A stretch of DNA of 64,000 bases from Rhizophlyctis rosea (taxonomy: Eukaryota; Chytridiomycota; Chytridiomycetes; Rhizophlyctidales; Rhizophlyctidaceae): assembly GCA_027596075.1 (NCBI GenBank), contig JADGJC010000152.1:31419-95418 (forward strand), given 5' to 3'. The notes below the pieces were generated by a model. That model ran no database searches. It saw nothing but the letters and a program-made list of their open reading frames with translations, and was not told the DNA's origin. The position numbers and the translations under genes were made by a program. Shown one piece after another: positions 44,949-56,034 of this stretch (the stretch's first letter is position 1; the number at the start of each line of letters is the position of its first letter).

Positions 44949-47900
44949 ATGAAGAAGGCTACTAGCTCAAACAAGCTAGCTCGTCGCTCAAACTCGAAAA
45001 GCAATGTAGTGAATGTGAGCTGGAACACTCCCGCGTGCTGTCAAAGGCAGACGGAGCTCACAAATTTCTACCTAACAGAACTCAATCGAACGGTTCTTGG
45101 AGCCAAAAGGTCCTGCATGCGCCGACCAAAAAGGGCAGGACGACCGCAAAGTTACGTCGCGGCCAAGTGAGAATGTTGTGGTGAACAAGGTTCAACCGCA
45201 GGAGGTAGCTACAGAGGCTCCCGTTCCTGCTCCCAAACCAGGTGAGCTCGAGTCGGCTGAAGAGTAGCTTCCGTGTAACTAATACAAAGCAGCTGCAGAC
45301 TTTGCACAACCCAAAGCCCCGGCGAGCCGACGCAAAAATGACGTGACGTCGGCCAAAGAGGTGCCCAAAGCACGAGCACGGCGAGCCTCCATTGCAAAAC
45401 CGTCAATAGGTGATTCCCCCGATGCGAAACTCCCACCACTCTCTCAGCCGAGTCCTATGAACCGTCATGTTGAAGATACTGTGTTTTGGGCGGCGTCTCC
45501 ACCCATGGCCAGGATCAAGGCTTCACAAGTGGGTTCCGAGGGTAAGCATTTCACACCGCACAATCCCTGATCATTTGAAAAGTATATCTGATGCTGCACA
45601 AGCAAGGCGGCAGTCATTCCAAAGCAGACATCAGTGGTATTGTCAGTGCGCTACGGAAACATGAATCTGAGGAGTCGATCGTGACGGTATGTTTGATTAC
45701 TTCATGCCTTGTTCACTTCACATAATAACTCTCTTCACGACTTTCCAAAGAACAAAAGCTCATTCCAGGAAGATTGGACGCTTTCTGCTGGTGTACTGAG
45801 TGGATTACAGCATACAACCACACGACAAATCGGGGATACGACACCTGGTGGGAGTGGGCTCAAACGATCTTTCAGTCTCAGCACTTTGGAGCAATCACCG
45901 TCAGCGCGGACCAGCATTCGAAAACGGCTACGTGTCGCACCTTCGCATTGGGCGCTCGCGGATCTTGAGGAGTTAAGTAAGGAGGTGGAATCTCGGGCAT
46001 CCAGTGGCATTGACCCATGCGAGAGCGTCTTTGTGGGTCCGACCACTTCGAATGCTAGCAGCGGTGTTTCACCGGGCGCTTCTGGATCTTTGCAAAAATC
46101 TGCGGATCCGTCACCCAAAGACTCCGCTCGGAAGTTCGCTCGTGGCCAGTCTATGCCTACACTTTCTAGTTCGTCCAGTCCGGCTGCGGCAGAGGCTCAC
46201 ATCCATATAAGTCCTGGAACACTGGGGAGGTCCAGGCCTGGAACACCTCACCGCGAGCGCTTCCAACTCCAAGACAACGTGGAAGCACAAACGAAGGCGC
46301 TAAAACCCGTGACTGCTCATCAACATACCTCACCGACAAGAAGGTCCGCAAAGAGGTCCCTGAGCAATTCGAACAGTCCCACGAAAGTCCTTCCTTCGAC
46401 AACAGAATCAAAAATGGTCTCTCTAAAACGACATTCCAGTGACGAATACGAAGACAGCTTCGAAGATGATGATCTTGCGTGTTCAATGGCGTTGGATGCA
46501 GTGCAAGCGATGGAGTCTACAGAATCTACACCAGCGGAGGTGCTGAATAACAACCGACCAGTGCCTGCCCTGAGGAGTGAAAGTACCATTTCACAAGTAG
46601 GGTCGTCAATGTCATTTGTGTGATGATACGAGCCCAGTTAACATGAAGTCCATAGTTTGAGCCCATATCAATAGAAAGGAAGAAGTTTGCGCGCTTCTTG
46701 GTGTTGGAGATGGGAACTCAGTATCAGAATGCGGAGTATCGTATGAATCCGGAGAAGGTGATTTGTTTTTGTCTTTGGAAACTTCACATCAATGGCATGG
46801 ACATGGTCATCAACAACGTCAAACAGGTCCTTCGACTATTTGATGAAGCGCAAACATCTGAAAAGTATTTACATCTGCGGGAAGATTGGTGGGACACCGA
46901 TGTGAATGTTGGTCGGTATTTTCATGATTCAACAAGCACTTCATTTTCGTCATTGGCAACATGGATGCTGAAATCCCTCACCGACTCCTTTCAATAGGTG
47001 ATTACGTACATGTAATAGGCGAATTCGACAACGAAAGCCGCTGCATAGTCGACAACGAAAGAAACCTCCTCATCCTCCACCCAGACGTTCTAGTCTCCAC
47101 AACCCACGTAGCAGACAGCTTCGAGTGCCTTCGACGCTCCATTCTACAGGACCGAGTGAAAGTCGCAAACGAGATGACGGCGCCGATCGTGTATGGAAAC
47201 ATGCTGCACGAGCTTTTCCAGATGGGGTTAAAGAATAGGGATTTCACGAGGGATACGATGGAAGGGGCGATTCAGGGGTTGGTGTTGAAGAATTTGGAGA
47301 GTTTGTGGTCTATTGGGGAGACGGAGGTTGCGGCTGGGGCGCATTTGAGTGAGATGGTGCCGGTGTTTCAGGAGTGGGGGAGGAAGTTTGCGGTTGGGGC
47401 GCCACAGGTGTGTTTCTGGGTGTATGTGCTTGTGCGAATAGTCTCAAAGGAGGACACTAATTTAAGTAAACAGTCGGATGGAGTGGTGCAAGTACATCGT
47501 GGCAGTCATGCAGGGCCGAAAACGACCGCATGCGTCGAGAAAGTCTTGGACATTGAGGAACATATATGGTCGCCAATGTATGGGATTAAGGGAAATATTG
47601 ATGCGAGTGTTCAAGTACGGAGTGGACAGGGGCATGGGAAGGCCAAGAGAGTTGTGGCTCCACTGGAAGTCAAGACTGGGAAGAATACGACGGCGAATTC
47701 GCATCGGGCTCAGACGGCGTTGTATACGTTGTTGATGGGTGATCGCTATGGTAGGTATTTTGGGAGCCTGTTCCGAAGCAGGCGATCTTGGTGTGAATTG
47801 ATCCTCTTTTGCAATGCAGATGTCGATGTCGCCTCCGGACTTCTTTATTACGTCCGAACTGGGGAAATGATCCAAATCCCGGGTTTGCGAGATGAGATAC

Positions 47901-50900
47901 GCGGGCTGTTGACGAATCGGAATCGGATGGCGTGCTATTTGAATAATCGCACCAAAATCCCGGAAATGGAGAAGAATGTGCAGAAGTGTCAAAGGTGTTA
48001 TGCGCTTGATACGTGTACTGTGTATCATAAGGTACGGGGATTGTTGTTGATGTTTCGTCAAGTGTAGGAATACTGACGGATTTTGGATTTGGCAAGGGTC
48101 TGGAAAGTGGAACGGCGGATACGAGCGGGTTGGGATCGCTTTTTGACAAGAAAACAGCTCATATGACTCCTGAGCATGTTGCGTTTTTTGATAAATGGGA
48201 TCGGTTGGTCACGTTGGAAGAAGGGGATATGCAGCGGTTTAGGAAGGAGATGTGGACTATGACGGGGGCTGAAAGGCAGAAGATTGGCCGGTAGGCACAA
48301 CTTTGTTGGTAACCCTCTGGTGGCTTTCAGTTGATTTTTGACATCCCTTGCAGATGCTTCAGCAGAATGAAAGTATTGCCAACTGATCCTCCATCGGAAG
48401 CCGCGAAAGGAATCAACCGATTTCGGTACCGATTCGTTCCCGCCGATATATCAGCCAGCCAGCTCGATTCCACATCTGCATCCTTGCTTTCGTCGCACAT
48501 GGCGGTGGGCGATCCCATCGTTGTTTCCAGCGAAGAAGGCCATCTTGCTCTCGCCATCGGATTCATCGTGGACATTCAACCGGGAAGCGTGACGGTAACT
48601 GTCGATCGAGAAGTACGCGGCATACCGAAACGGTTGGATCCGTTTGATGAAGGCGTGAATCAGAACTTTTGGGCGCTTGAGACGGGTGGAGGGGTTGAGG
48701 CTTCTTCGAGGACTTTTGTGCCGGATGTGACATTGTATCGCATTGATAAGGACGAGCTTACGACGGGGATGGCGCTTGTAAGGGGGAATTTGGTGTCACT
48801 TTTTACGGCGGAGGGGGATGAGAAGCGGAGGCGGCTGGTTGTTGATCTGGAGGCGCCTGTTTTTGGGAGGGAGGGGGGTTTGAGTGGGATGGAGAATCAG
48901 GGAGCTTTGAATCATGATCAGAAGAAGGCTGTTGAGAAGGTTTTGGCTGGTGGGTTTTTGAGATTAAGTTCAGTGTACCTTGCGGGTCCATTTCTCAACT
49001 ATATGCTCGTACATAGCAAAGGATTATGCATTGATTCTTGGAATGCCCGGAACTGGCAAAACAACGACGATATCATATATCATACAGAGTCTTGTTCGGA
49101 ACGGCAAATCGGTGTTGTTGACATCGTATACGCATTCTGCTGTGGATAACGTGTTGCTGAAGTTGAAGCAGGATGGTGTTGATTTTGTTCGATTGGGGAG
49201 TCCTCAGAAGGTGCGTGAGTTTGAGTTGCCGTCAATCAGCTGTGTGTGAGTTGACAATGAGGCTTTCATAGGTTCGTCCTGCTATTGTGGAATATACGCC
49301 GAATCATAAAGGGGAGATTACGACCGTACAAGGATTTGTCGAGTTTTATGCGTCGAAGCAGATTGTTGCTACGACCTGTCTTGGGATCAATCAGTGCGTG
49401 GTTCCTTTAATATTTGAGTAAATTTGCAGTGATGGCTGATCCTCATGTTTGTAGCATGCTTTTCACCAAACGAAAGTTCGATTACTGCATAGTGGATGAA
49501 GCGTCACAACTGACGCTGCCGGTGTGTTTGGGTCCATTGAGATTCGCCGACATTTTTGTGTTGGTTGGAGATCATTATCAACTTCCGCCGTTGGTATGTT
49601 GGAAGCCTGGCTTTATTTCCACTCGTCATTCACTGGTACTATAATATCCGCTATTATGGGATCAGGTCAAAAACGCAGAAGCGAAAGACAACGGTCTAGC
49701 ACTTTCGCTGTTCAAACGCCTTTCGGAAGCGCATCCTCAGGCGGTTGTCACGTTGGAACATCAGTATCGTATGAATTCTGATATTATGCAGTTGAGCAAT
49801 GGGTTGATCTATAATCATCGACTGCGGTGTGGGACGGAGGCGGTGGCGAGGTCGAGATTGAGCGTGCCGAAGTTTCAGGAGGGGTTGCGATGGTTGCATG
49901 AGGGTGGAAGGAGTCAAAGTGTGGTTGGGGATACGTGTCGGGCTGGAGGATGTTGGGTGAGGGAGGTTATCGATCCAAGGTATGTGGTATGAGTTTGGGC
50001 CAGACATTCTTTGAGAGCTTTCTAAGATTATCACCATCAGGCGGTCGGTAGTTTTTGTGGATACAGATGGAATCCCCGCGTTGGAGTCCCGGCCTGGAGA
50101 TTTGGTGCAGAATGACATTGAAGCGGAGTTGGTGCACCAAGTATGTCGCTCTCCTTATTCCCATTTGAGGGATGCGAACGTGGTCTCAATTGACGGGTTC
50201 CGTAGGTTGTGTCAACTTTGATTACCTGCGATGTAGTCGAGTCATCAATCGGCATCATCTCGCCATATCGATCGCAACTGAAGCTTATCAGCAACAAGCT
50301 CAAACCGTACGCGGGATTGGAGATCAACACTGTGGATCGGTATCAGGGACGGGATAAAGATTGTGTGATCGTTTCGCTTGTGCGGTCGAATCGGAATCAG
50401 AATGTGAGTATTATGGATGGAGTGGTGGGGAATGCCTCCCTGTGTGGAGATGATGAAGGATAACTGTTCTGACATGGTCCTCCATTTTTCTAGATGGGCG
50501 ATCTGCTTCGAGATTGGCGACGCATCAATGTTGCTTTCACACGTGCGAGGACGAAGTTGGTCATTTTTGGGTCCAGGACGACTTTGGAGGGCACGACGCT
50601 GTTTAAGGAGTTTTTGAAGATTGTCGATGGCAATTCTTGGGTATGTTTGTGATGATGTGGGAAGTTGACGATCGTCTGATGCTGACTTCATCGTCGACAC
50701 AGAACTTGTCGCTGCCGCCACAGGCGCATCTGAAGCATGTTATTCCGATCCGGGATGCACCATCTGGTAGGAGTCCGAGACGGGGCAAGCGGTCACCTAC
50801 GAATGGAGGGGGACTGGGAGGGCTGGATGAGGGGAAGGAGAAAGAACGACAGGTTGGAGCCCTGAAGGCTTTGGTCAAGGGGAAGGCGGTGGCTAGGAAT

Positions 50901-50927
50901 GTGTTGGATGAGATATTTCTTGATTGA
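44949..50927 (+). CDS. DNA2: DNA2 nuclease-helicase
   Basis: A gene of more than a dozen exons starting at ATG 44949 (exon 1 to 45014; introns 45015-45078 and 45242-45292). A disordered, Ser-rich N-terminal third runs to about 46620. The conserved core follows: [24 protein letters not shown], and the nuclease domain with an Fe-S Cys in SFECLRRS, catalytic acids in GNIDAS and PLEVKTGK, and the other Fe-S cysteines in [11 protein letters not shown]. The superfamily 1 helicase has Walker [24 protein letters not shown], Walker [21 protein letters not shown], and motifs V-VI ([24 protein letters not shown]). DNA2 trims 5' flaps in Okazaki-fragment maturation and resects double-strand breaks. The joins near 46620-46680 and 45542-45605 are uncertain. 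Confidence 0.95.
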
Positions 50928-51019
50928 AACAGTCGTCATGCGGTTGCTGGGTAAAATTGATGAAATAACGATTCCAAGTGATTGTAAGATGACGAATGTA
51001 ATATACATTGTAAATAGCA

Positions 51020-51286
51020 ATGCAATTTCAGGAGGCCTGTGCAGTGTGGGAACCTTCTTACGCCGTCCCGTCCATTCCTAGTGATTTTGTTGCTTATACA
51101 AAAGATATGTACAAAGAAAATGCTAAATTATTCAAAGACATATCTCAACCTGCACCTGTGGAAACCTTCCTTCACATTCGTAATTTTGCCAGATCCGACT
51201 GGAGCTGGTGGAGGGTGTCCGGATCTGTTGTAGCTTTCATCCTTGCTTTGAGTCTTCCCCGCAAAACGAAGTTATCTGTGAAGTAG
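51020..51286 (+). CDS. small open frame, doubtful gene
   Basis: ATG at 51020 opens 88 residues (phrases VAYTKDMYKENAKLF, ETFLHIRNFARSDW) with a C-terminal hydrophobic patch (SVVAFILALSL). It sits 90 bases after DNA2 and overlaps the 3' end of the minus-strand gene at 51237 by 50 bases. The composition looks protein-like, but there is no family match and no promoter. It may be a small tail-anchored protein, a lost exon or chance. Confidence 0.25.
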   Translation: MQFQEACAVWEPSYAVPSIPSDFVAYTKDMYKENAKLFKDISQPAPVETFLHIRNFARSDWSWWRVSGSVVAFILALSLPRKTKLSVK

Positions 51287-52535
51287 ATGAGATGTTTGAA
51301 TCTGATAAGCTCTGTGACTGAATGTTACCCTGGTATTCTTTGATTGTTGATGCATTGTGCATGTACTTCATTGACACATCCTTGTGAGCACCAAAAGGGT
51401 CGATCAGGAGGTAGATATCATGAAGTGATTTCCCTTTCAGATCTTTTGAGGCTTCTTTCAGCAAACTCTCCACACCAGCATGCCCGCCTACATTACAAGT
51501 GGCCACGTGAACAAACTGAATATGAGGAAGAATCATGCAGAGTCCAACCCCTTTTCAAACTCACTCAGTTTGTGGGCAAGCAACGCAACATTAGGTATCC
51601 CCCCAAACTCCTCCTCAACCGTCCAGAATAGGTCCCGCGCAAACTCCAACGCTTTCCGCTCTTGATGCGAGATGGCTCCTGCTGGCGCCCCAAATTCGCT
51701 GTCTCCGCGTTGATAGGGGTCATTCAGAAACAGCCAACTCAGCCATTTGCGCAGAATGACTGATGGCTTTGCACATCTCACCTCAAGAATTCATTCCAAT
51801 CCGCTTTTACCTTGGGGAATATGATCTGTGTGCAAAGGTGTTGCCAGCGTTGGACATCCACTGCGAGAACTCAACCCACTGAGATCTGAAAAGGAAGAGG
51901 TGATTGTGATTGAGAAGTTGATGGAGAGAATAAGTCTATGATGACTTCTTACGCGTCACTTGCCGTGGGCATCGCAGTCCATAAAATGCCCAGCGCATCA
52001 TCCAATTCGTTTTGCTGTTCCGTTAGTTGTGCTCCAGTAGCCTTGGCAACCAGCATATTTGTGACGGCGTTGGCGAATTGCAGGGTTCTGTCTTCGACCC
52101 CTTTTGGAAGAATCACAACAGCGAGCAGACACATAATGACAGCTTCAAAGAAGTTACGCGCGTTGAGAGTAGGAGATTCTATCAGCTTTGCCCATTCTGC
52201 GTGTGCGAGGATTCCAGTAAATAAACACATGGAATGGAAGCTATGTGGCTAAGATAAAGCTTACTGCCAATGGTGGCAAAGAGGACGTAGTCATCATCCC
52301 ATCCTTCAAATATTTTACGCATCTGTGAGTCTTTCGCAGGTGCCAAGGGTATGTCCTCCCCGTGCTGGACAATAAGAGTCACCTTGCCGGCTGGGTCGAG
52401 GCCGTATAACTTGCGGATGTCTTGGCTTAGTGAGAGCAGGCTGTTTGCACTCTCTTCAGTGATAGGGAAGTGAGTTTCTGGGGAGACTGGAGAAGTCCGA
52501 AGGCGGACGAGCCTGGGAATAGCAAACTGTGTCAT
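51237..52535 (-). CDS. multi-exon protein of unknown function
   Basis: ATG at 52535 (MTQFAIPRLVRLRTSP). Exons by frame: 52535-about 52263 (GKVTLIVQHGEDIPLAP, WDDDYVLFATIG); about 52203-51950 (AKLIESPTLNARNFFEAVI, ELDDALGILWTAMP); about 51870-51790 (DVQRWQHLCTQIIFPKVKAD); about 51770-51550 (ALEFARDLFWTVEEEFG); and, after a GTGAGT donor, a last exon with SLHDIYLLIDPFGAHKDVS ending at 51237. Helix-rich, no signal peptide, with one hydrophobic helix (FFEAVIMCLLAVVILP). Exon 4 joins are uncertain. No family recognised. Confidence 0.55.
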
Positions 52536-53312
52536 GGATAGAAAACATGTGTGGGGGAGCGTGATCAAGTTGATCAATGGACCGTTGCGCAGCTGGGGCG
52601 CGGGGAAGGGGGGGTAAACTTGAAGAGGAGGCAGAGTGAGAGAGTGTGATGAGTGCGGTCAGTCACTGACTAACACGTGGGACCCGTGGCGCTTGCAGGC
52701 CCCAGGCAAAAAGGTTATTAGGATTCATTGACCCGTAGTGATGATGACTATCTGACCATCTCACAACCATTCAGCCTACTCACAACACATGGATACATGT
52801 AGTGCACTCTATAAATGGCAAGCGTGGGTTCAAAATGTCCACAAGTCGCCATATCACCGCCGAACATAGGTTCTGATGTCACGTATGGAACATTGTCCTG
52901 AGTAACTGAATGAACCAGCAATACAGTCCAAGAATTATTACAAGACATATCCTACAAATACTGAAAACAGCTTCCAGCAATTGACTATAGCGTCCAATCA
53001 ACCAACTATTGTACAGTACACGAACGAGCCTTGCAAATTATAGTATACCGCTCTACATATTTACTCCCAATTTCCCGTCTATATGTCCATTCTCCGATTT
53101 TCGATCTTGTGGCCCAAGACTCGCACTGCAAAATCCCTCAGCTGCCATGGGCTCACGCAATCTTCAGTTTTCCATCGGCGCCCGCAATGGTCTCATGCTT
53201 CAAGCCGCCGAACGCTTTCACAAATGTCGAGCTTTGAGCCATCTCCCCCGCTCTCCCAAGTGTCTTTCTGATGCATTCGCAGCCCAGTTTCCGAATCCAC
53301 CCGCCCCTACTT
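52536..53312. other. intergenic
   Basis: The promoter of the unknown gene ending upstream and the 3' flank of the TPR gene. A plus-strand frame near 53009-53371 overlaps the TPR gene and is not supported. Confidence 0.4.
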
Positions 53313-55302
53313 TCATTCCGGTTGATCCCGCTTCTCCGCCATGGACTTCCTACGGTCTAACTCCAGCCTAAAACCTTCTGCCTCCTCCGTCCGCCCTTGC
53401 TTCTTGCTCAATCTCGCTAAGAAGGTCAAATAGCCCATGGTAACCGCATGAGCTTTGCCTAAAACCCGTTCAGCTCCGTTCAAACCCTCCATGTATAACA
53501 ACCTCGCCAAGGCGTGATTTCCTTGGTGCTCTATGGTAAACGCCATTCGCAACTCTGCATCAAGTACATCCGGGTCATCCTCCCGACCGATCCGCTTCAT
53601 ACCATCAACATAATCCGTGAACTTCGGCTGGGAGTCCTCAAACTTCCGCTGTTGCCAGAGTATCCTGGCCAATCGGAAAAGACATCGAAGAGTTCTCCAG
53701 TCGTCAGCTCCGAACACCGTGTTATAACCTCACAAGCAATCTTCCCAAATCTGTGCCGCTTCCCCATATTTCCCATTTTGAGACAACATCGCACCCAACA
53801 ACTCCGCGCAATACGCTGTACCTACATGAGCTTCCCCCAAAAACTGTCCGCGCTTTGACCAGAGTATCTCTCAAGAGCAATTCCCCGGTTTCGAACTGTC
53901 CGTTCTCCGCGTATAGTGATCCCAATGCCATAACTGCGTGTATGGTTTCTGGATGTGATTCCCCATGCACTCGAGTACTTCTCCCAACTAAGTCTTTGAA
54001 TAACTCCAGCGCCCGTGCACCCTTCCCTTGCTCCTTCCAGCAACTGCCCAGGCCATGCATGCTTTCAAAAGCATCTGGATGATCCGTGCCCAGTATTCGC
54101 TTCCGCTTCTCCCAGGTGTCTGCATGGAGTTGCTCTGCAGTCCTCAAATTTCCTTGATACTGGTAAGTGATTGCCAGATTATTGAGCGTCCTCAGACTGT
54201 CCGGATGATCTTTGCCCAGCGTTCGTTGGCGTCTCTTCAAGCAGTCCAAGCAGAGTGAATGTGCTTCCTCAACCCGGTTCAAATATATGTAAACTTCGAC
54301 CAATTCGTGCACCGACATCAATGTCTCCACATGGTCCGCTCCCAGGCACAATGTCCTCCTTGCCTTACACTGCACGAACAGTAGCTCTGCATACTTGTGC
54401 ATACTCTGCTCCTTATACAACTTCGCCAAGCTATGCTCCCACCGAGCCAGTTCTATATGATCCCCTCCTTCCCCCAGGACAACTATGTGGGACTGCAAGC
54501 CTTTGACCATCCAGTCAAAAAGCAACGATATGACCATCCGATCTAATGTCCCAAATCCGACCGATTCCCGTATAGCGGAGTGAATGGCAATCAGATCATC
54601 CGGCTTTGTCGCCAAACTTTTCTCCGATCGCAATGATGAAATGGTTTTATAGAATGCATCTGCATCCTCAGCAAGGGCATTGCGGAAAGTCAGAAGCTCA
54701 GCGGGAGGAAGGGAGATGTGGAAGTTGGAGTTGGTCGCGGCACAGGCGTAAAGTTCAAAAATGCACCAGGCACGATTGAGGGTAATGGGAGCGTTCCAAG
54801 GGGTCAGGATCATGAGGACGTTTTTGATGGAGGATATGGCAGTCATGAAGGTGGTCTGCAGCCAGTCGGAGGCTACTGTTTTGCGTCGTTGTTGCGGGAG
54901 GGAGAAGAAGTCGAACCAGATGACAGGGTTGGTGATCTTTTGTTCATCAAAGAAAACCTTTAGAGCGTCGACAACATCGAGGAACGTGTATTGCCACGAA
55001 TGACTGATGAACCAACTTGCATCTCCAACTGCAGCGGGATTCTCACGGGCTAGGATATCGCAGAAGAACTCGCCGAAGGATTGGGTGTCATTTTCAGTGG
55101 TATCAAGCTGATGACCTTGATTTGCACTAGTTACAATAAAGTGTTCACACACTTCTGCAGTGGTAAGTCCCTGCAGCTTCTGTGGACCGCCACATTGTGC
55201 AATGAAACCGTCAAGGAAATCAAGATGGATGCCACAGAGTGAAAGCTTTTCCACGGCAAGGGGCGCGGTAGAGGCGTCTGCTACCATTTCAGAACCTAAC
55301 AT
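53313..55302 (-). pseudogene. TIR-like domain + kinesin-light-chain-type TPR protein, doubly interrupted
   Basis: ATG at 55302. Residues 95-190 resemble a TIR-type fold: a first strand ending in FISHSW (98-103), a second with FDFFSLPQ (130-137), MILTPWN, and RAWCIFEL (177-184), where E183 sits where TIR NADases keep their catalytic Glu. From about residue 280 there are tandem TPR units of kinesin-light-chain type (LGKDHPDSLRTLNNLA, LGTDHPDAFESMHGLG, HGESHPETIHAVMALG). At 53834-53843 a run of five C and five A puts the frame off by one base; the TPR pattern resumes in the next frame. A TGA at 53730-53732 then interrupts an otherwise continuous TPR frame that runs to 53313. The full length would be about 662 codons. 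Such TIR-TPR layouts resemble NLR-like immune or allorecognition receptors; this is inference. Confidence 0.75.
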
Positions 55303-56034
55303 GGCTAAAATTGCAAAAAAAAATCAATGTGAGAAAGATGAACCCTGGAGCTCGGCAGGTCGCCGGATACTGACCTCACTGAGTGCGACGAGGATTTCGA
55401 TGAGCAGGAGCGAGTTTATGGGAAGTAACTGAACGCGACGCAAAATCGAACGGGAAGAAACGAAAAGACGGATCAGAGTCTCCTTTTTCAGAAGACATGA
55501 GAGGCTCAGCCGTACGATCCTATGATACAGATCCTTCCTGTCACAAACCGCACTCCCCCAACCTACGCGTCGAGGAACCCCAAGAACAGTTGGTACAAAA
55601 TTGGAGAAGAGTTGGGCAGCTTTTGAAGTCAGAAATGTGTTCCTCACTTAGCAGCCGGGTTTTGCAAATTATTTTGGAAAAAGAAATGGTGAGATGGGGG
55701 GTGGATAGACGCTTTTGTAGCCGCCAGAGGGGAAACACGACAACCCAATTGGGGTTAAGCCGCCGCTGCCTAATAAGTCTAGATTAAGCCGGGATCAACA
55801 GGGAGCTTTACGAAAAACCTATTTTTCACCTCCCAAAATTCACCTTTGAGCTAACGTCCATCTGTCAGCATTGTTTCAACCTGCATACACAGAGTACTCT
55901 TAAGAGGCGCGACCGGCTTATCATAGAGTTGGAGTTCACTTCCATCTCTGAGTTGAAACGCGAGCATTTCAAACCCCTGCTGCCCAGTTTTCCCGGTGCT
56001 TCCATAAATTCGAGCTTTGAACTCGTCAAAACCG
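55303..56034. promoter_or_regulatory. divergent intergenic region
   Basis: The 5' regions of the TIR-like/TPR gene (-) and PEX2 (+). Several short frames overlap here, but none has a supporting start or family. No TATA box stands out. Confidence 0.4.
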
